Positions 1 to 10,258 of a stretch of DNA of 64,000 nucleotides are shown here, piece after piece. Position 1 is the first letter of the stretch, and each line of letters begins with the position of its first letter. The stretch lies in NCBI GenBank assembly GCA_050084515.1, contig CM114272.1, forward strand, positions 42,780,001 to 42,844,000, in the 5' to 3' direction. The notes under the pieces are model-generated. The model worked only from the letters and a program-made list of their open reading frames with translations, had not been told where the DNA came from and searched no databases. The stretch comes from Blasia pusilla (taxonomy: Eukaryota; Marchantiophyta; Marchantiopsida; Blasiales). The translations under genes were made by a program, and so were the position numbers.

Positions 1-229
1 AGATGATGAATAATTAAAATATAAATAGAAGAATATCTTTTTCTATTAATTTTTTAAAGTTAAAATTATTTTAATGAAGTGCCAATAAAACATAAAATTA
101 GTTATTATTAATCAAATAAAGATGAAAATTAAATTCACTCTATCCTATCCCGAACCTAAGGCTTGGATTAGGTTCAAGTACCGAACCTAACCTACTAAGC
201 GTTAGATCTGAATCCAGGTCGATTAGATC

Positions 230-688
230 TCAATTAGGGTGCGGGAGGCCTACATTTGGGGAGCAAGAGGACAAAGTTTGTGTCCGTGGACTTGTCCGTG
301 TCCGCGGACACATGTCAGTCCCGAGAATGGACATATCCGTGTGGGTCTGGGTGCGGGCTCCATGAGCCCGCATTGCCCGCGGCCCGCACTTGGGCCCGTG
401 CACACCGAGCAATCCACCCTTACTCGGCCAGTGAGTATTATGCCTGGCCCCCGTTTTTCTTTCAAACCCGCGTCGAGGACAAATGGGGTCGCGGCGCACC
501 CTCTCATTCGTCGCATGCGGGCCCGTGAGCCCTCACCCGCCCGATGCCTCTGACCCCATGGCTGGCTTTGTAGCCCGTGTGTCGTCCCGCAAGCGCCTCC
601 CTTCCCCCCCCGCATGGGCCCGTGCATGGGCTCTTGGGCCCACCACAAATCCCGCATGCGGGCCCATGCCCCCCCCCCTCAAAAAGGT
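230..688. repeat. GC-rich block with GCATGCGGGC palindromes
   Basis: Abruptly GC-rich sequence between AT-rich DNA (1-229, nothing recognised) and the kinase-like gene. It repeats GCCCGCATGCGGGC-type palindromes and CCCGTGCATGGGC variants. Similar vocabulary recurs at 51791-52680. Overlapping ORFs on both strands are by-products of GC content. It ends where homology with the right-hand inverted unit begins (about 689), so it marks a breakpoint or an insertion there. Confidence 0.6.
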
Positions 689-1971
689 GTATTTCAACAT
701 GGCTGTAAGAGAGGCATGGTTAGACAGGTTTTTCAAGCTTTCTTTAGACAAGAGACGATCCAACATTTCGAGGGGTATGGATGGTTTACATGACTACACC
801 TTGAAATTGCAAAGATTTTCCAATAGAGTGGCACAAGCATTTGACTGGGAAGTGGATGCCGCGGAGGTTGATAGGTTGACTCAATTTTATGCCCAACAAG
901 GTGTTAACTTGGAGAGACCGTATGTCAATCTCAAGATATATAAGGATGAGAAGCGGAATGCTGTAGAGTCGGCCCTCCTAGGAAGATTATGTATAGAATT
1001 AAGAAGTGCTTAACTTCCTTTCAAAGGACGTAGTACTTCTCTGGGGTTGACATTGACCATTCTATGTGCAATAACTTTGATTTCCGATAAGAATGTAGTA
1101 ATAGAACATGACCCAAGCGATATTGTGGGAACCAATTTACACGGAATTGTGTACCGTTGTAAAATAAACGGAACCTATGGCTTTAGGGAAGAAATATACT
1201 ATTGCACGAAGGTGTATAAGAAATCATCTCTATCAGGATCTAGAAAATTAATGATGCGAGAGGAGTTGTTTGCGAGTATTTTACATTGTGTTCTTCGCAT
1301 GGTGGGAAGGTTGATCGAGGATCCATCACGTGCCATTTTTCCATATTAGAATGGTGGACACCTCGAAAATTGGTTGCAAGCATGCCATAACTTGAAGAAC
1401 GGCAAGGTAATCTAGGAGAGTTGGAAAAGATGAGATGTCTCACAATAGCATCATCCACCTTGTGGTTGCCCTTCTTGGTACCATGGAGACTCTCCACAAG
1501 CGTGGGGTTTTTCATATTGACCTCCATGCTAGAAACATGTTCATCCATTTTGGATCCAACTCTAGTCCATACATTGTCCTTGGAGATTGAGGGAATGCCA
1601 TGTGGACTGATGAAGTCTTAGAGTCTCCTCATAGATGGTAGCAACATGAAAAAAAAAATCATGTTGGGCATATAGCACCGGAGTTGACAACAGAGCCTCT
1701 AAATCTCCCTTTTAGCAAGGCCACTGAAATCTATGCTCTAGGAATGATTGTGAAGAATTTGAACTATGTGACATACAACCTCTCTATCGGGAATGCCCAA
1801 GCGAATGTGAGATTTACGTATTTGGAAAGGATTAAAAAATGGGCATTAGCTCTGAATCCCTCTGATCGCAAAAGCTTAGAGTTTCTTATTGCATATATCA
1901 GAGAAAATGGGAAAGTATTAGGTATAAACGATGGAGATTCGGGATTAAGGCCAATAACAATGGTAGTATGA
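689..1971 (+). pseudogene. Protein-kinase-like gene, left copy (broken)
   Basis: Degenerate protein-kinase fold protein. In order: an N-terminal helical region; a YYCTKVYK segment resembling the VAIK lysine strand (about 1197-1220); an MMREEL helix that would supply the alpha-C glutamate; a catalytic loop FHIDLHARN in which the HxDxxxxN pattern is kept (about 1512-1540); a DFG-like position reading GD-stop-GNA; and IAPEL as the APE motif (about 1673-1687). A TAA near 1011 stands where the right copy has CAA, and a TAG at 1347 where the right copy has TGG. Further frameshifts lie near 1405-1430. The C-terminal lobe after the APE motif is complete here, whereas the right copy has lost about 80 bp of it. 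It lies upstream of and co-directional with the RING-like gene. The substrate is unknown. It does not look like a canonical plant receptor kinase: no signal peptide or transmembrane segment is visible. Confidence 0.7.
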
Positions 1972-2165
1972 TTGTAAACCCATTTGAGGATTGGATATTT
2001 TTTATGAGAAATGAAATACTTGGTTCGAAAAGATGAATGTGTTACTATGAAATTTTGTAAATGATGAATCTTGATTGAAGTGCGGATGTATCGTGTGTCA
2101 TCGTATCACTATTATTTGAATAATTTCTAAATCATCTTTCTTTTTGTATTTCGGTAAAAGACATG

Positions 2166-4780
2166 ATGGAGTTGCCACCTCATGAAGACCGTAGCCCTCA
2201 CGACGATCAAGATGACGGAAGAGGGTAAGAATCCCTCGATACACCGACACCAGAGATCCCTCTGAAGATGAACAAGAAGACGGTCTCGCAATTTGTCACG
2301 GAAGATGAATTGAAGGCACAATTGGATATGTCACGTCTTTTAGGATAGATCGATGAGATCAGGTAGAGCGCCTTTGTAAGTAGTGGAGGACAGTCTCAGT
2401 AGGTCGAGGATGACCTGCTGAGGCCCCGACAAACCTGAGAGAGCAGATTTTCCCTTCGTTTCGGCTCATTTGGAGCCACATTGAGGAACTTAATATTTTA
2501 GGTAAGTACCATTTTGAGTATATGATCGACTTTATATTTTTGGTAAGTGGTCCTTGACCTCCTACATCAGGTCAAGAGCCAAGGAGGTGACTTAGGAGAA
2601 TAGGTTACCATGGCGAGAGCTTGGGAGAGAGGAGGGGTATACCTCAAGGAGAGAGAGCTTGAGAGCTCATTCTCTCTTTGTTGAACCTCTTGGCATAAGA
2701 CGGCGGAGCTATGGTACCTTACCTTGTGAGTGTAACCCAAGCCTCTCATTAGGAGAGTGGATTTGGTTTGACATGAGAGAGAGTGCACACCTTTGAGAGC
2801 TATGGTGTGAGATGATGTAGAGAGAGAGATTGGATCTTACTTTACAAAGAGAGAATGTAAACAATAGATAACACCATTGACCCACAAGTTTTGAAAAGAG
2901 AGTTCGAGAAGTCATGGCTGAAGTGGCCGGAGCGTGCGATTAGAGAATTTGCAAGGAAAGTGGAAGAGAATGACTGGATAAAGGATTGGGCTTTATTCAA
3001 TGGCGTCTGAAAGTACGTAGACCTCTTTTAGAGGAAGATGAAGTTAGTGAGCAAGGTATTTGTTCAGCTCTAAGTCGCGGAGCTGATGAAGGATATGGAG
3101 GTCCAGTATGGCGATGTGGATGAGGGGTCCTCGAGAAGAGATAAGAGACTAAGAGAAGAAGACAATAGAACTCCACGACAAGACTTTAAACGAGCAAGAG
3201 TGGAAGATTCATCACCACGAGCGTGGTCACTCCATTATCAGCAAGGTGGATTGTCAAGGAGCCTTAGAGCCATACTATCTTTCTTGGATAGTGAAAGAAG
3301 AAATCGTCGTGCTGAAGAATATATACAAGATGAGAGTGGAGATGAAGGGCTAGTCTCGTCTATCACAGTTGGAGAGTTTATTAACCAATTCCCAACGTAA
3401 TTTTGATTTGGCAGCGGAATTCAACGTTTTGAAGGGGAAGTATGAACAACTATCTAAGGAGCACATCACATTGAAGAAAGAGATGGAGAGGCTTTTGAAT
3501 GAATATATTTCCAGATATTACCTCTATAGAAGGCAAAGATTTGTAATGGTTGACCATACAGAGCAGTGGAGGAGAGCATATGAGAACATCATGGCAAGAG
3601 GACAATAAGAGATGGATGAATTGCTATGATGGAGAGCAAGAAGTAACGTGGGAGAACTCTCCCCCGAGACAACCCTACTTGAGGTTCATCTTGTGAAGGA
3701 GGTGGATATGATCTTATTTCAACCTATCAAGCAGTTGTGGCCTCAAGCTCTATGCATACTATGGGATAATGTTGTAGATCCAAACGCTGCGAACTATGCC
3801 TCTATGATGTTGGCAACAACGCCTCTCAATTCGAACACACAAGTGCAAGATCTTCCAGATTGGATGAAGGCAATTGTAGTATGTGAAGGAGGGCCCTCAT
3901 GCCAAACAAGTGGCCCAAATGGATGATCTACTTCAATCCCATTGCTGCAGAAGGTTGCTACGTGACAGGCACGTGTAAAACTTGTTATTGGCATCCATAT
4001 TGTTTCCAAAAGGCCATGCTACTATCTCACAAGTGTCTAACTTATAGACAAGCTTGGTCAGAAAGACTCTCTCACCTTTTCGACATATCTTACCGTGCTC
4101 TTGATGGCAATGCACCATCCACTTATCGAAAATTAACCCAAGAGCAAGAAAATTTCACTTTCAGTTTGGGACATCGTAGCCCCCGATCAAACTATAACCC
4201 CGAAGTGAACAAAGACGAGATGGTTCAAGCAAAAATCCCTCGCCAGCGGAGGATTGATTGAGCAATGTGAGCGTGGTTGGTCCGCTTCATTGACATGTAC
4301 GATTGAGGAGAACTCATCCACGGAACAGCCATTGATCTCCCAAATGGAGAGGCAGAAAACTTCTTCTTTGCTCAAGGGTTGAATTCACAAGAAGTTCGAG
4401 ACGCCCTCAACACAACTAACAACTTGTGCTAAAGCATCATCAAAATCCATTGATGGATGAACTTGTTTTGAGCAGACTTGAACTGATCTTGCCACCTTTC
4501 TTATGGCAAGATTCTTCAAAGGACTGAAGGCGGATATCCTCAAACATACTATTACCCTCGTAAAATGCAGAAGGAACTCTTTGGATTCTTCGAAAGAGAG
4601 TGGGAGATGTTTCCAACACAGTCAACACAAGAAATTGATGATGGTGAAGTTGATGTTGAGTTAGAAAGGACTATTCCTCGTGGAGGTGGGACGCATGTGA
4701 CTAGAGCTAGGGGAAGAGGAGGAAGACATGGTGAGACGTCGACACTGGTGTTACATATATCAGATGATGAATTAGCTTAG
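2166..4780 (+). pseudogene. Coiled-coil / RING-like zinc-binding protein gene, left copy (broken)
   Basis: Start chosen at the ATG opening MELPPHEDRS, shared with the right copy. Parts in order: an acidic/polar N-terminus; a basic patch (KRLREEDNRTPRQ, near 3150); a heptad-rich coiled coil (about 3405-3600, KGKYEQLSKEHITLKKEM); a Cys/His cluster (about 3930-4060) with GTCKTCYWHPYC and SHKCLTYR, in which the first CxxC seen in the right copy is degraded; and an RG-rich tail ending HISDDELA. The cysteine spacing resembles a RING or other treble-clef finger but lacks a final CPxC, so E3 ligase activity is only a possibility. A solo LTR splits the N-terminal part, and several frameshifts follow. 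It is the downstream neighbour of the kinase-like gene in both arms, which suggests the two travel as a cassette. Confidence 0.65.
2329..2865 (+). mobile_element. Solo LTR (gypsy A' family) inside the RING-like gene
   Basis: About 537 bp that is absent at the same point of the right copy. It begins TGTCACG and ends near AAACA, flanked by imperfect 5-bp repeats GGATA (2324-2328) and AGATA (2866-2870). It matches, in reverse complement, the LTR block at 16673-17187, including the stretches around TAGATCG and CTCTCATTAGGAGAGTGG. No internal retrotransposon sequence is present, so LTR-LTR recombination has removed it. Boundaries are good to a few bases. Confidence 0.8.
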
Positions 4781-5577
4781 GGAGAATGAGTTGATATTTA
4801 TATCTTTGTAATGTACATAAGTATTAGGTTCTTCTCAATCCAGATGTTTTGTGGAGTACTCCTCATTTGTTGTAAAATATTTTCAAAAAAATTCAAAATA
4901 TTCCACTAAGGAAACTTGTAAGTATGAGCCAATCACAAATATTGTCCATGAAGTGAGTTCATGAAATGAATGAAATTTTTCTCTTGGGTTATAAATCCTT
5001 GGATAAGGTGGAAGGTACCATAATTGAATGATTTGTTTGATATAAATTAAAAAAAAATTATTACTAAATCCTAAAAAATTACTAACTCATAAAAATAAGT
5101 GATTTTCTTTTATTTATTGAAAGATGGGGATTAGAAAAGGGATGAATTGTTTTCCAAAATTCATGAAGGAAAATATATGTTTGAATTGAATTTTAAAGTA
5201 AAATAATGTATGAATTTTTTTTAGTGATTAAAATTGCATGGGGTAGAATTTTAAAGGGACTTGGGTCGAATAGAAAACCAAATTTACTTATTAATTAATT
5301 TTTTATTTAATAATCTAATAGGTGAATATAAATATTACTAAATTTATAGAAATTTGAAAATATTAGATAAAGAAATTCAGAGGTGCCTTGATTCATATGT
5401 AATGGAAAGGGAAATTAAATGTTAATGGAGAATGAATACATTTGGTTTGAATTTTATGGAAAGATGAACTTACTCTAGGGAGTAGGATATCATTTACATT
5501 TGATTGCAGGAGTGTAATTATTTACAAGAGTGAAATGTAATAACTCTTCTTACATTCTATAGAATAGTGCAGATGGT
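4781..5577. other. AT-rich spacer, conserved between arms
   Basis: No coding sequence recognised. Poly-A/T runs dominate. The segment matches the reverse complement of 59371-60115, so it belongs to the duplicated unit. Confidence 0.6.
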
Positions 5578-8500
5578 CCCCAAGTAACATCTATCACTCT
5601 CGCAAAGTCTCATGCCAAATTAAGTTTAAAACGACCTTTTGGACCTGAAGCAGATAACCTTGAATGAAAAAAAAGGTCTTTAACCAAACATCTTGTCCAA
5701 CGTTTCCATCTTGAGATAAAATTTAGCCCACGTGGTCTCCAAGGTGCATCTAGCACTCTTGCCAAGTTTAAAGCAAAATGGAGTTGGGACCACAAGCTCA
5801 AATTTTGGCAAGTCCTTTTTGGACCCGAACCATTAGACCTTCTATCAAATTTTCATTTTTCATCTTGTCCGACTTTGTCATCTTGAGCCGAAATGTGGAC
5901 CGCATGGTCCCCAAGGTGCATGTTACACTCTTCCCAAGTTTCAATGAAAATGGAGTGGTGAGAAAAAGCTCAAAAATTACTAACTCTTTTTTTTGACCCG
6001 AACCACTAAACCTTGAATGAAAAGAAGGTCTTATGATTTTTCACCTTGTCCAACTTTCTCATCTTGAGGTGAAATTTGGCCCAAATGTTATACAAGGTTC
6101 ATCTAGAAGTCTTGCTATTTTTCATGCAAAATGGAGTTGGGAACAAAAGCTCAAAAATTACTAACTCCTTTTTGGACTCGAACCATAAGACCTTCTATCA
6201 AAATAAGATTTTTTCATTTTTCATCTTGTCCAACTTTGTCATCTTGAGCTGAACTTTGGCCAAAATGGTCCCCAAGGTGCATCTACTAATCTTGCCAAGT
6301 TTATGGAAAAATGAAGTTGTGAGAAAAAGCTCAAAAATTTCTAACTCCTTTTTTGACCTGAACCATCAGTCCTTCTACCAAAATAAGGTTTTTTCATTTC
6401 TCATCTTGAGCTCAAATTTGGCCCACATTGTCCCCAAGGTGCATGTTATACTCTTGCCAAGTTTCAATGAGAATGGAGTTGTGAGAAAAAGCTCAAAAAT
6501 TACGAACTGCTTTTTGGACCCAAACCATCAAACCTTCTATGAAAACATAGTTTTTCCATTTTTCATCATGTCCAACTTTGTCATCTTGAGCTGAAATTCG
6601 GCCAACATGGTCTCCAAGATGCGTGTTATACTCTTGCCAAATTTCAGTGAAAATGGATTTTTGAGAAAAAGCTAAAAAATTTCTAACTCCTTTAAGGACC
6701 CGAACCATCATACCTTCTATGAAAAAATCGTTTTTTCATTTTTCATCTTTTCCAACTTTCTCATCTTAAGGTGAAATTTTCACAACATGGTCCACAATGT
6801 GCATGCGACAATCTTGCCAAGTCTGATGCAAAATGGAGTTATGAGAAAAAGCTCAAAAATAACTTTTTGGACCCTAATCATTAGACCTTCTATGAAAAAA
6901 TGGTTTTTTTATTTTTCATCTTGTCCAAATTTGTCATCTTGAGCTGAAATTTGGCCCACATGGTTCCCAAGGTGCATGTTACACTCTTTCCAAGTTTCAC
7001 TTAAAATGAAAATTTGAGAAAAAAACTCAAAAATTACTAACTCCTTTTTTGACTCAAACCACTAAACCTTGAATGAAAAGAAGGTCTTATGATTTTTCAC
7101 CTTGTCCAACTTCCTCATCTTGAGGTGAAATTTGGCCCAAATGGAATACAAGGTTCATCTAGAAGTCTTGCTATTTTTCATGCAAAATGGAGTTGGGAAA
7201 AAAAGCTCAAAAATTACTAACTCCTTTTTGGACCCGAACCATCAAACCTTCTGTCAAGATAAGGTTTTTTCATTTTTCATCTTTTCCACCTTTCTCATCT
7301 TAAGGTGAAATTTTTACGACATAGTCTTAAAGATGCATGTGACACTCTTGCCAAGTTTCATGCAAAATGGAGTTGTGAGAAAAATCTCAAAAATTACTAA
7401 CTCATTTTTGGACCCGAACCATCAGACCTTCTATGAAAAAATGGTTTTTTTCATTCTTCATCTTGTCTAACGTTTTCATCTTGAGCTGAAATTTGGCCAA
7501 AATGGTCCCCACGGTGCATGTTACCCCAAGTTTTAGTAAGAAAAAGCTCAAAAATTACTAACTCCTTTTTTGACCCAAACCATTAAACCTTGAAACCAAA
7601 TTTCTCATCTTGAGGTGAAATTTGGCCCAAATGGTCTAAAAGGTTTATCTAGAAGTCTTGCTTTTTTCCATGAAAAATGGAGTTGGGAACAAAAGCTCCA
7701 AAATTACTAACTCCTTTTTGGACCCGAACCATAAGACCTTCTATCAAAATAAGATTTTTTTATTTTTCATCTTGTCCAATTCTCTCATCTTGAGCTTAAA
7801 TTTGGCCCACATGGTCCTCAAGGTGCATCTAGCATTCTTGGCAAGTTTCAAGAAAAATGGAGTTGTGAGAAAAAGCTCAAAAATTACTAACTCCTTTTTT
7901 GTCCCGAGCCATTAAACCTTGAATGAAAAGAAGGTCTTATGATTTTTCCCCTTGTCCAACTTTCTCATCGTGAGGTGAAATTTGGCCCAAATGGTGTAAA
8001 AGTTTTATCTATAAGTCTTGCTATTTTTCATGCAAAATGAAGTTGGAAGCAAAAGCTCAAAAATTACTAACTTCGTTCTGGACTTTAACCATAAGACCTT
8101 CTATGAAAATATGGTTTTTTCATTTTTCATCTTATCCAACTTTGTCATATTGAGCTGCAATTTGGCCAACATGGTCCCCAAGGTGGATCTAACACTCTTG
8201 CCAAGTTTTAGGAACAATAAAGTTGTGAGCAAAAGCTAAAAAATTACTAATTCCTTTTGGGACCCGAACCATCAGACCTTCTCTGAAAATAAGGTTTTTT
8301 CGTATTTCATCTTGTCCAAAGTTTTCATCTTGAGCTGAAATTTGGCCAGCATAGTCTCCAAGATGCATCTAGCACTTTCAAGTTCTGGAAAAATGAAGTG
8401 GTGAGCAAAAGCTCAGAAATTTCTAACTCCTTTTTGGACCCGAACCATCAGACCTTCTACCAAAATCAGGTTTTTTAAATTTTTCATCTTGTCTAACTTC

Positions 8501-8820
8501 TCCATCTTGAGCTGAAATTTTTTCTACATGGTTTCCAAGGTGCATGTTCCAATCTTGCCAAGTTTCAACCAAAATGGAGTTGTGAGGAAAACCTCAAAAA
8601 TATGTAAGTACCTTTGGGCCCCGAACCACTAAACCTTCAATGGAAAAAAAGTTTTTATTATTTTCATCATGTCCAAATTTCCCAAGTTGCCTTTATAGCA
8701 CTCTTGCAAAGTTTTGAGAAAAATAGATTTGTGACCAGAAGCTCAAAAATCACACTTACCAATTACACCTTGAATGTAAAAATAAATGCTTTATTAGCGA
8801 GAACTATATAAAAAGGAATG
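5578..8820. repeat. About 180-bp tandem repeat array, left arm (about 17-18 units)
   Basis: The marker AAAAGCTCAAAAATTACTAA recurs near 5967, 6148, 6328, 6490, 6670, 6850, 7203, 7692, 7874, 8056, 8233 and 8411, mostly 178-182 bp apart. Each unit also carries GACCCGAACCAT, CATCTTGTCCAAC and TTTGGCCCACATGG. Units are visibly diverged and some are shortened. The same array lies inverted at 56310-59370. Because 180 bp is 60 codons, open frames can run through consecutive units on either strand; I regard these as a consequence of the period rather than as genes. Confidence 0.9.
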
Positions 8821-8912
8821 TCATAAAAATGACATTCTTACAATAGTCAACACAAAACAAGTTTGCTAAAACTATCTACTAATCCGTCTCACTAAATTTT
8901 GTAATTACTCTT

Positions 8913-9757
8913 CTAGTCTATGGTTGGGTCCGGTGGATTAAGGTGTAAGCGGTAATTTGGCGGCTCAAAAGTTTGAAGCCGGGTGGATCGGCGACGAGTT
9001 CCTATTGCAGTTGTTTCATCATCGGAGGAAATGTATGAACTATCCATGCCATGATTGATGGGTTGAGAGTTTGGAACCATAGGTATGAGAACATCATTAT
9101 CATTAGGCTCATCAACTAAGTCCACCGTTTCAGCGCTCAAAGATTGTGGAGGAGTATCCCGCATAGGTTGACTAGACTCCATGGAATAATTCTGAACTCA
9201 TATTGGTGCAACAATCTGAGGGATGTAGGTTGTGTTAGAAGAAGTGTTGGGCAGATTGGCTTCGCTTGAAGTCCTCCGTTGTTGCTCTTCTTCGTGCTAT
9301 CGAATCAAATGTTCCATTTCAACATCATCTTCATCTCTTCCAAGCCCCTCAGAATCAAAATTTTTAGTGTTACCAATATCAGTTTTCTCTCTCCCTTCGA
9401 TGCCATGAATTCCATATATCACATCCACCTCCTCTAAGTCCTCATCTTGCAAGTCAAGGTTATCTTCATGATTAACATCACAATTTCTTGCATGCAAGCT
9501 AGATTCACTACCATCTTCTACTACCCTTCTACCTTGTTCTTTTCCATCCCTTTCTAAAAAGTATTGCTTGTACAAGAGCGCTTATCTTGATTTATGAGAA
9601 ACACCCTTGTCTCCAAACCTTGAGTTTGTGTAGATGTAAACTAAATCCTAGGCACGCTCGTTGGTCAATTTATTCATGTGCTTGTTGTGGATGAAACCAT
9701 AATTACTCCAATTTCTCTCCGCTGAAGAGATGAAACCACTTGTGCTAATATAGACTT
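8913..9757 (-). pseudogene. hAT transposase C-terminal fragment, left copy
   Basis: C-terminal tail of the same hAT transposase found more fully at 53440-56155. Shared segments include QYFLERD, ESSLHARN, DEDLEEVDVIYGIHG, MRDTPPQSLS and LNPPDPT. The dimerisation-domain end begins near 9750 and the acidic, low-complexity tail continues to a stop at 8913. At least one frameshift separates the two readable blocks (8913-9182 and 9297-9575). The rest of the gene is missing: the copia element sits exactly at the end of homology, and sequence beyond its 3' LTR does not continue the transposase. Confidence 0.85.
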
Positions 9758-9762
9758 AGCCA

Positions 9763-10186
9763 TGTTGGACTCTCAACATCCACTTCTCTAAGCACCATTA
9801 ATATGATCGGACCCCTTGTATGAGGAGAAGCCTAGATTGATGGTTTTGACTTAGACGTCAAAGGAGTCATAGTAATATGACGTAGGTGGTTTTAGGAGTA
9901 GCGTTACTAGGTTTATCTAACCCTATATTGCATCAGGGTGCGGGGCACCCTCATGAGTAAAAAAGTTTCTATTAATAGAAACGAAGAAAAATAGGTAAAA
10001 ACCCTAGTTTTCCCGAGTAGTCAAATAGTCGGGAGCCGCAACGGTAGCGTATTCTCGTATGTCGAGTTATCTCCACGTTCAGGTTCCATCGAAGCTCTTC
10101 TGTGAGCGCATGGACGGACTAGGCCACTTTGTATCTCTAAGTTTTGTAAAGAATTCAGTGATTTCTTCACTTTCTGTTTTCTCACA
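9763..10186 (+). repeat. 5' LTR of the copia element
   Basis: 424 bp, TG...CA ends, immediately followed by the primer-binding site. It would carry promoter (U3) and R/U5 functions. It also contains the ACCCTAGTTTTCCCGAGTAG segment shared with the 3' LTR. Confidence 0.97.
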
Positions 10187-10198
10187 TGGTATCAGAGA
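10187..10198 (+). promoter_or_regulatory. Primer-binding site, initiator-Met tRNA type
   Basis: TGGTATCAGAGA directly abuts the 5' LTR. TGGTATCAGAGC is the usual plant copia site complementary to the 3' end of initiator methionine tRNA; the last base differs here. Confidence 0.92.
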
Positions 10199-10258
10199 AG
10201 TAGGTTTTCCAGTATTTTGTATGTGGCAATCTAGTGTGTTTGCACAAAATCTTGAGAG

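Larger units (their letters stand above)
689..9757 (+). repeat. Left arm of a roughly 9-kb inverted duplication
   Basis: This stretch matches the reverse complement of 55313-63574 in order and content: kinase-like gene, coiled-coil/RING-like gene, AT-rich spacer, 180-bp tandem repeats, hAT C-terminus. A 168-bp sample of the kinase (about 1120-1290) differs at about 12 positions, roughly 93% identity by eye. The left arm additionally holds a solo LTR (2329-2865). Homology ends at the copia insertion point on one side and at the GC-rich block on the other. Confidence 0.9.

Noticed and set aside
239-687. Several overlapping ORFs on both strands
   Set aside because: They come from a GC-rich, palindromic repeat; no domain, and the kinase homology starts only at about 689.
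689-4780. Integrated large DNA virus fragment (kinase plus RING-like pair)
   Set aside because: The gene pair is suggestive, but no viral hallmark gene such as capsid, packaging ATPase or DNA polymerase is present, and the unit is linked to a hAT transposase.
5578-8820. CRISPR-like array
   Set aside because: Units are 180-bp head-to-tail satellite repeats in a eukaryotic transposon context, with no repeat-spacer alternation.
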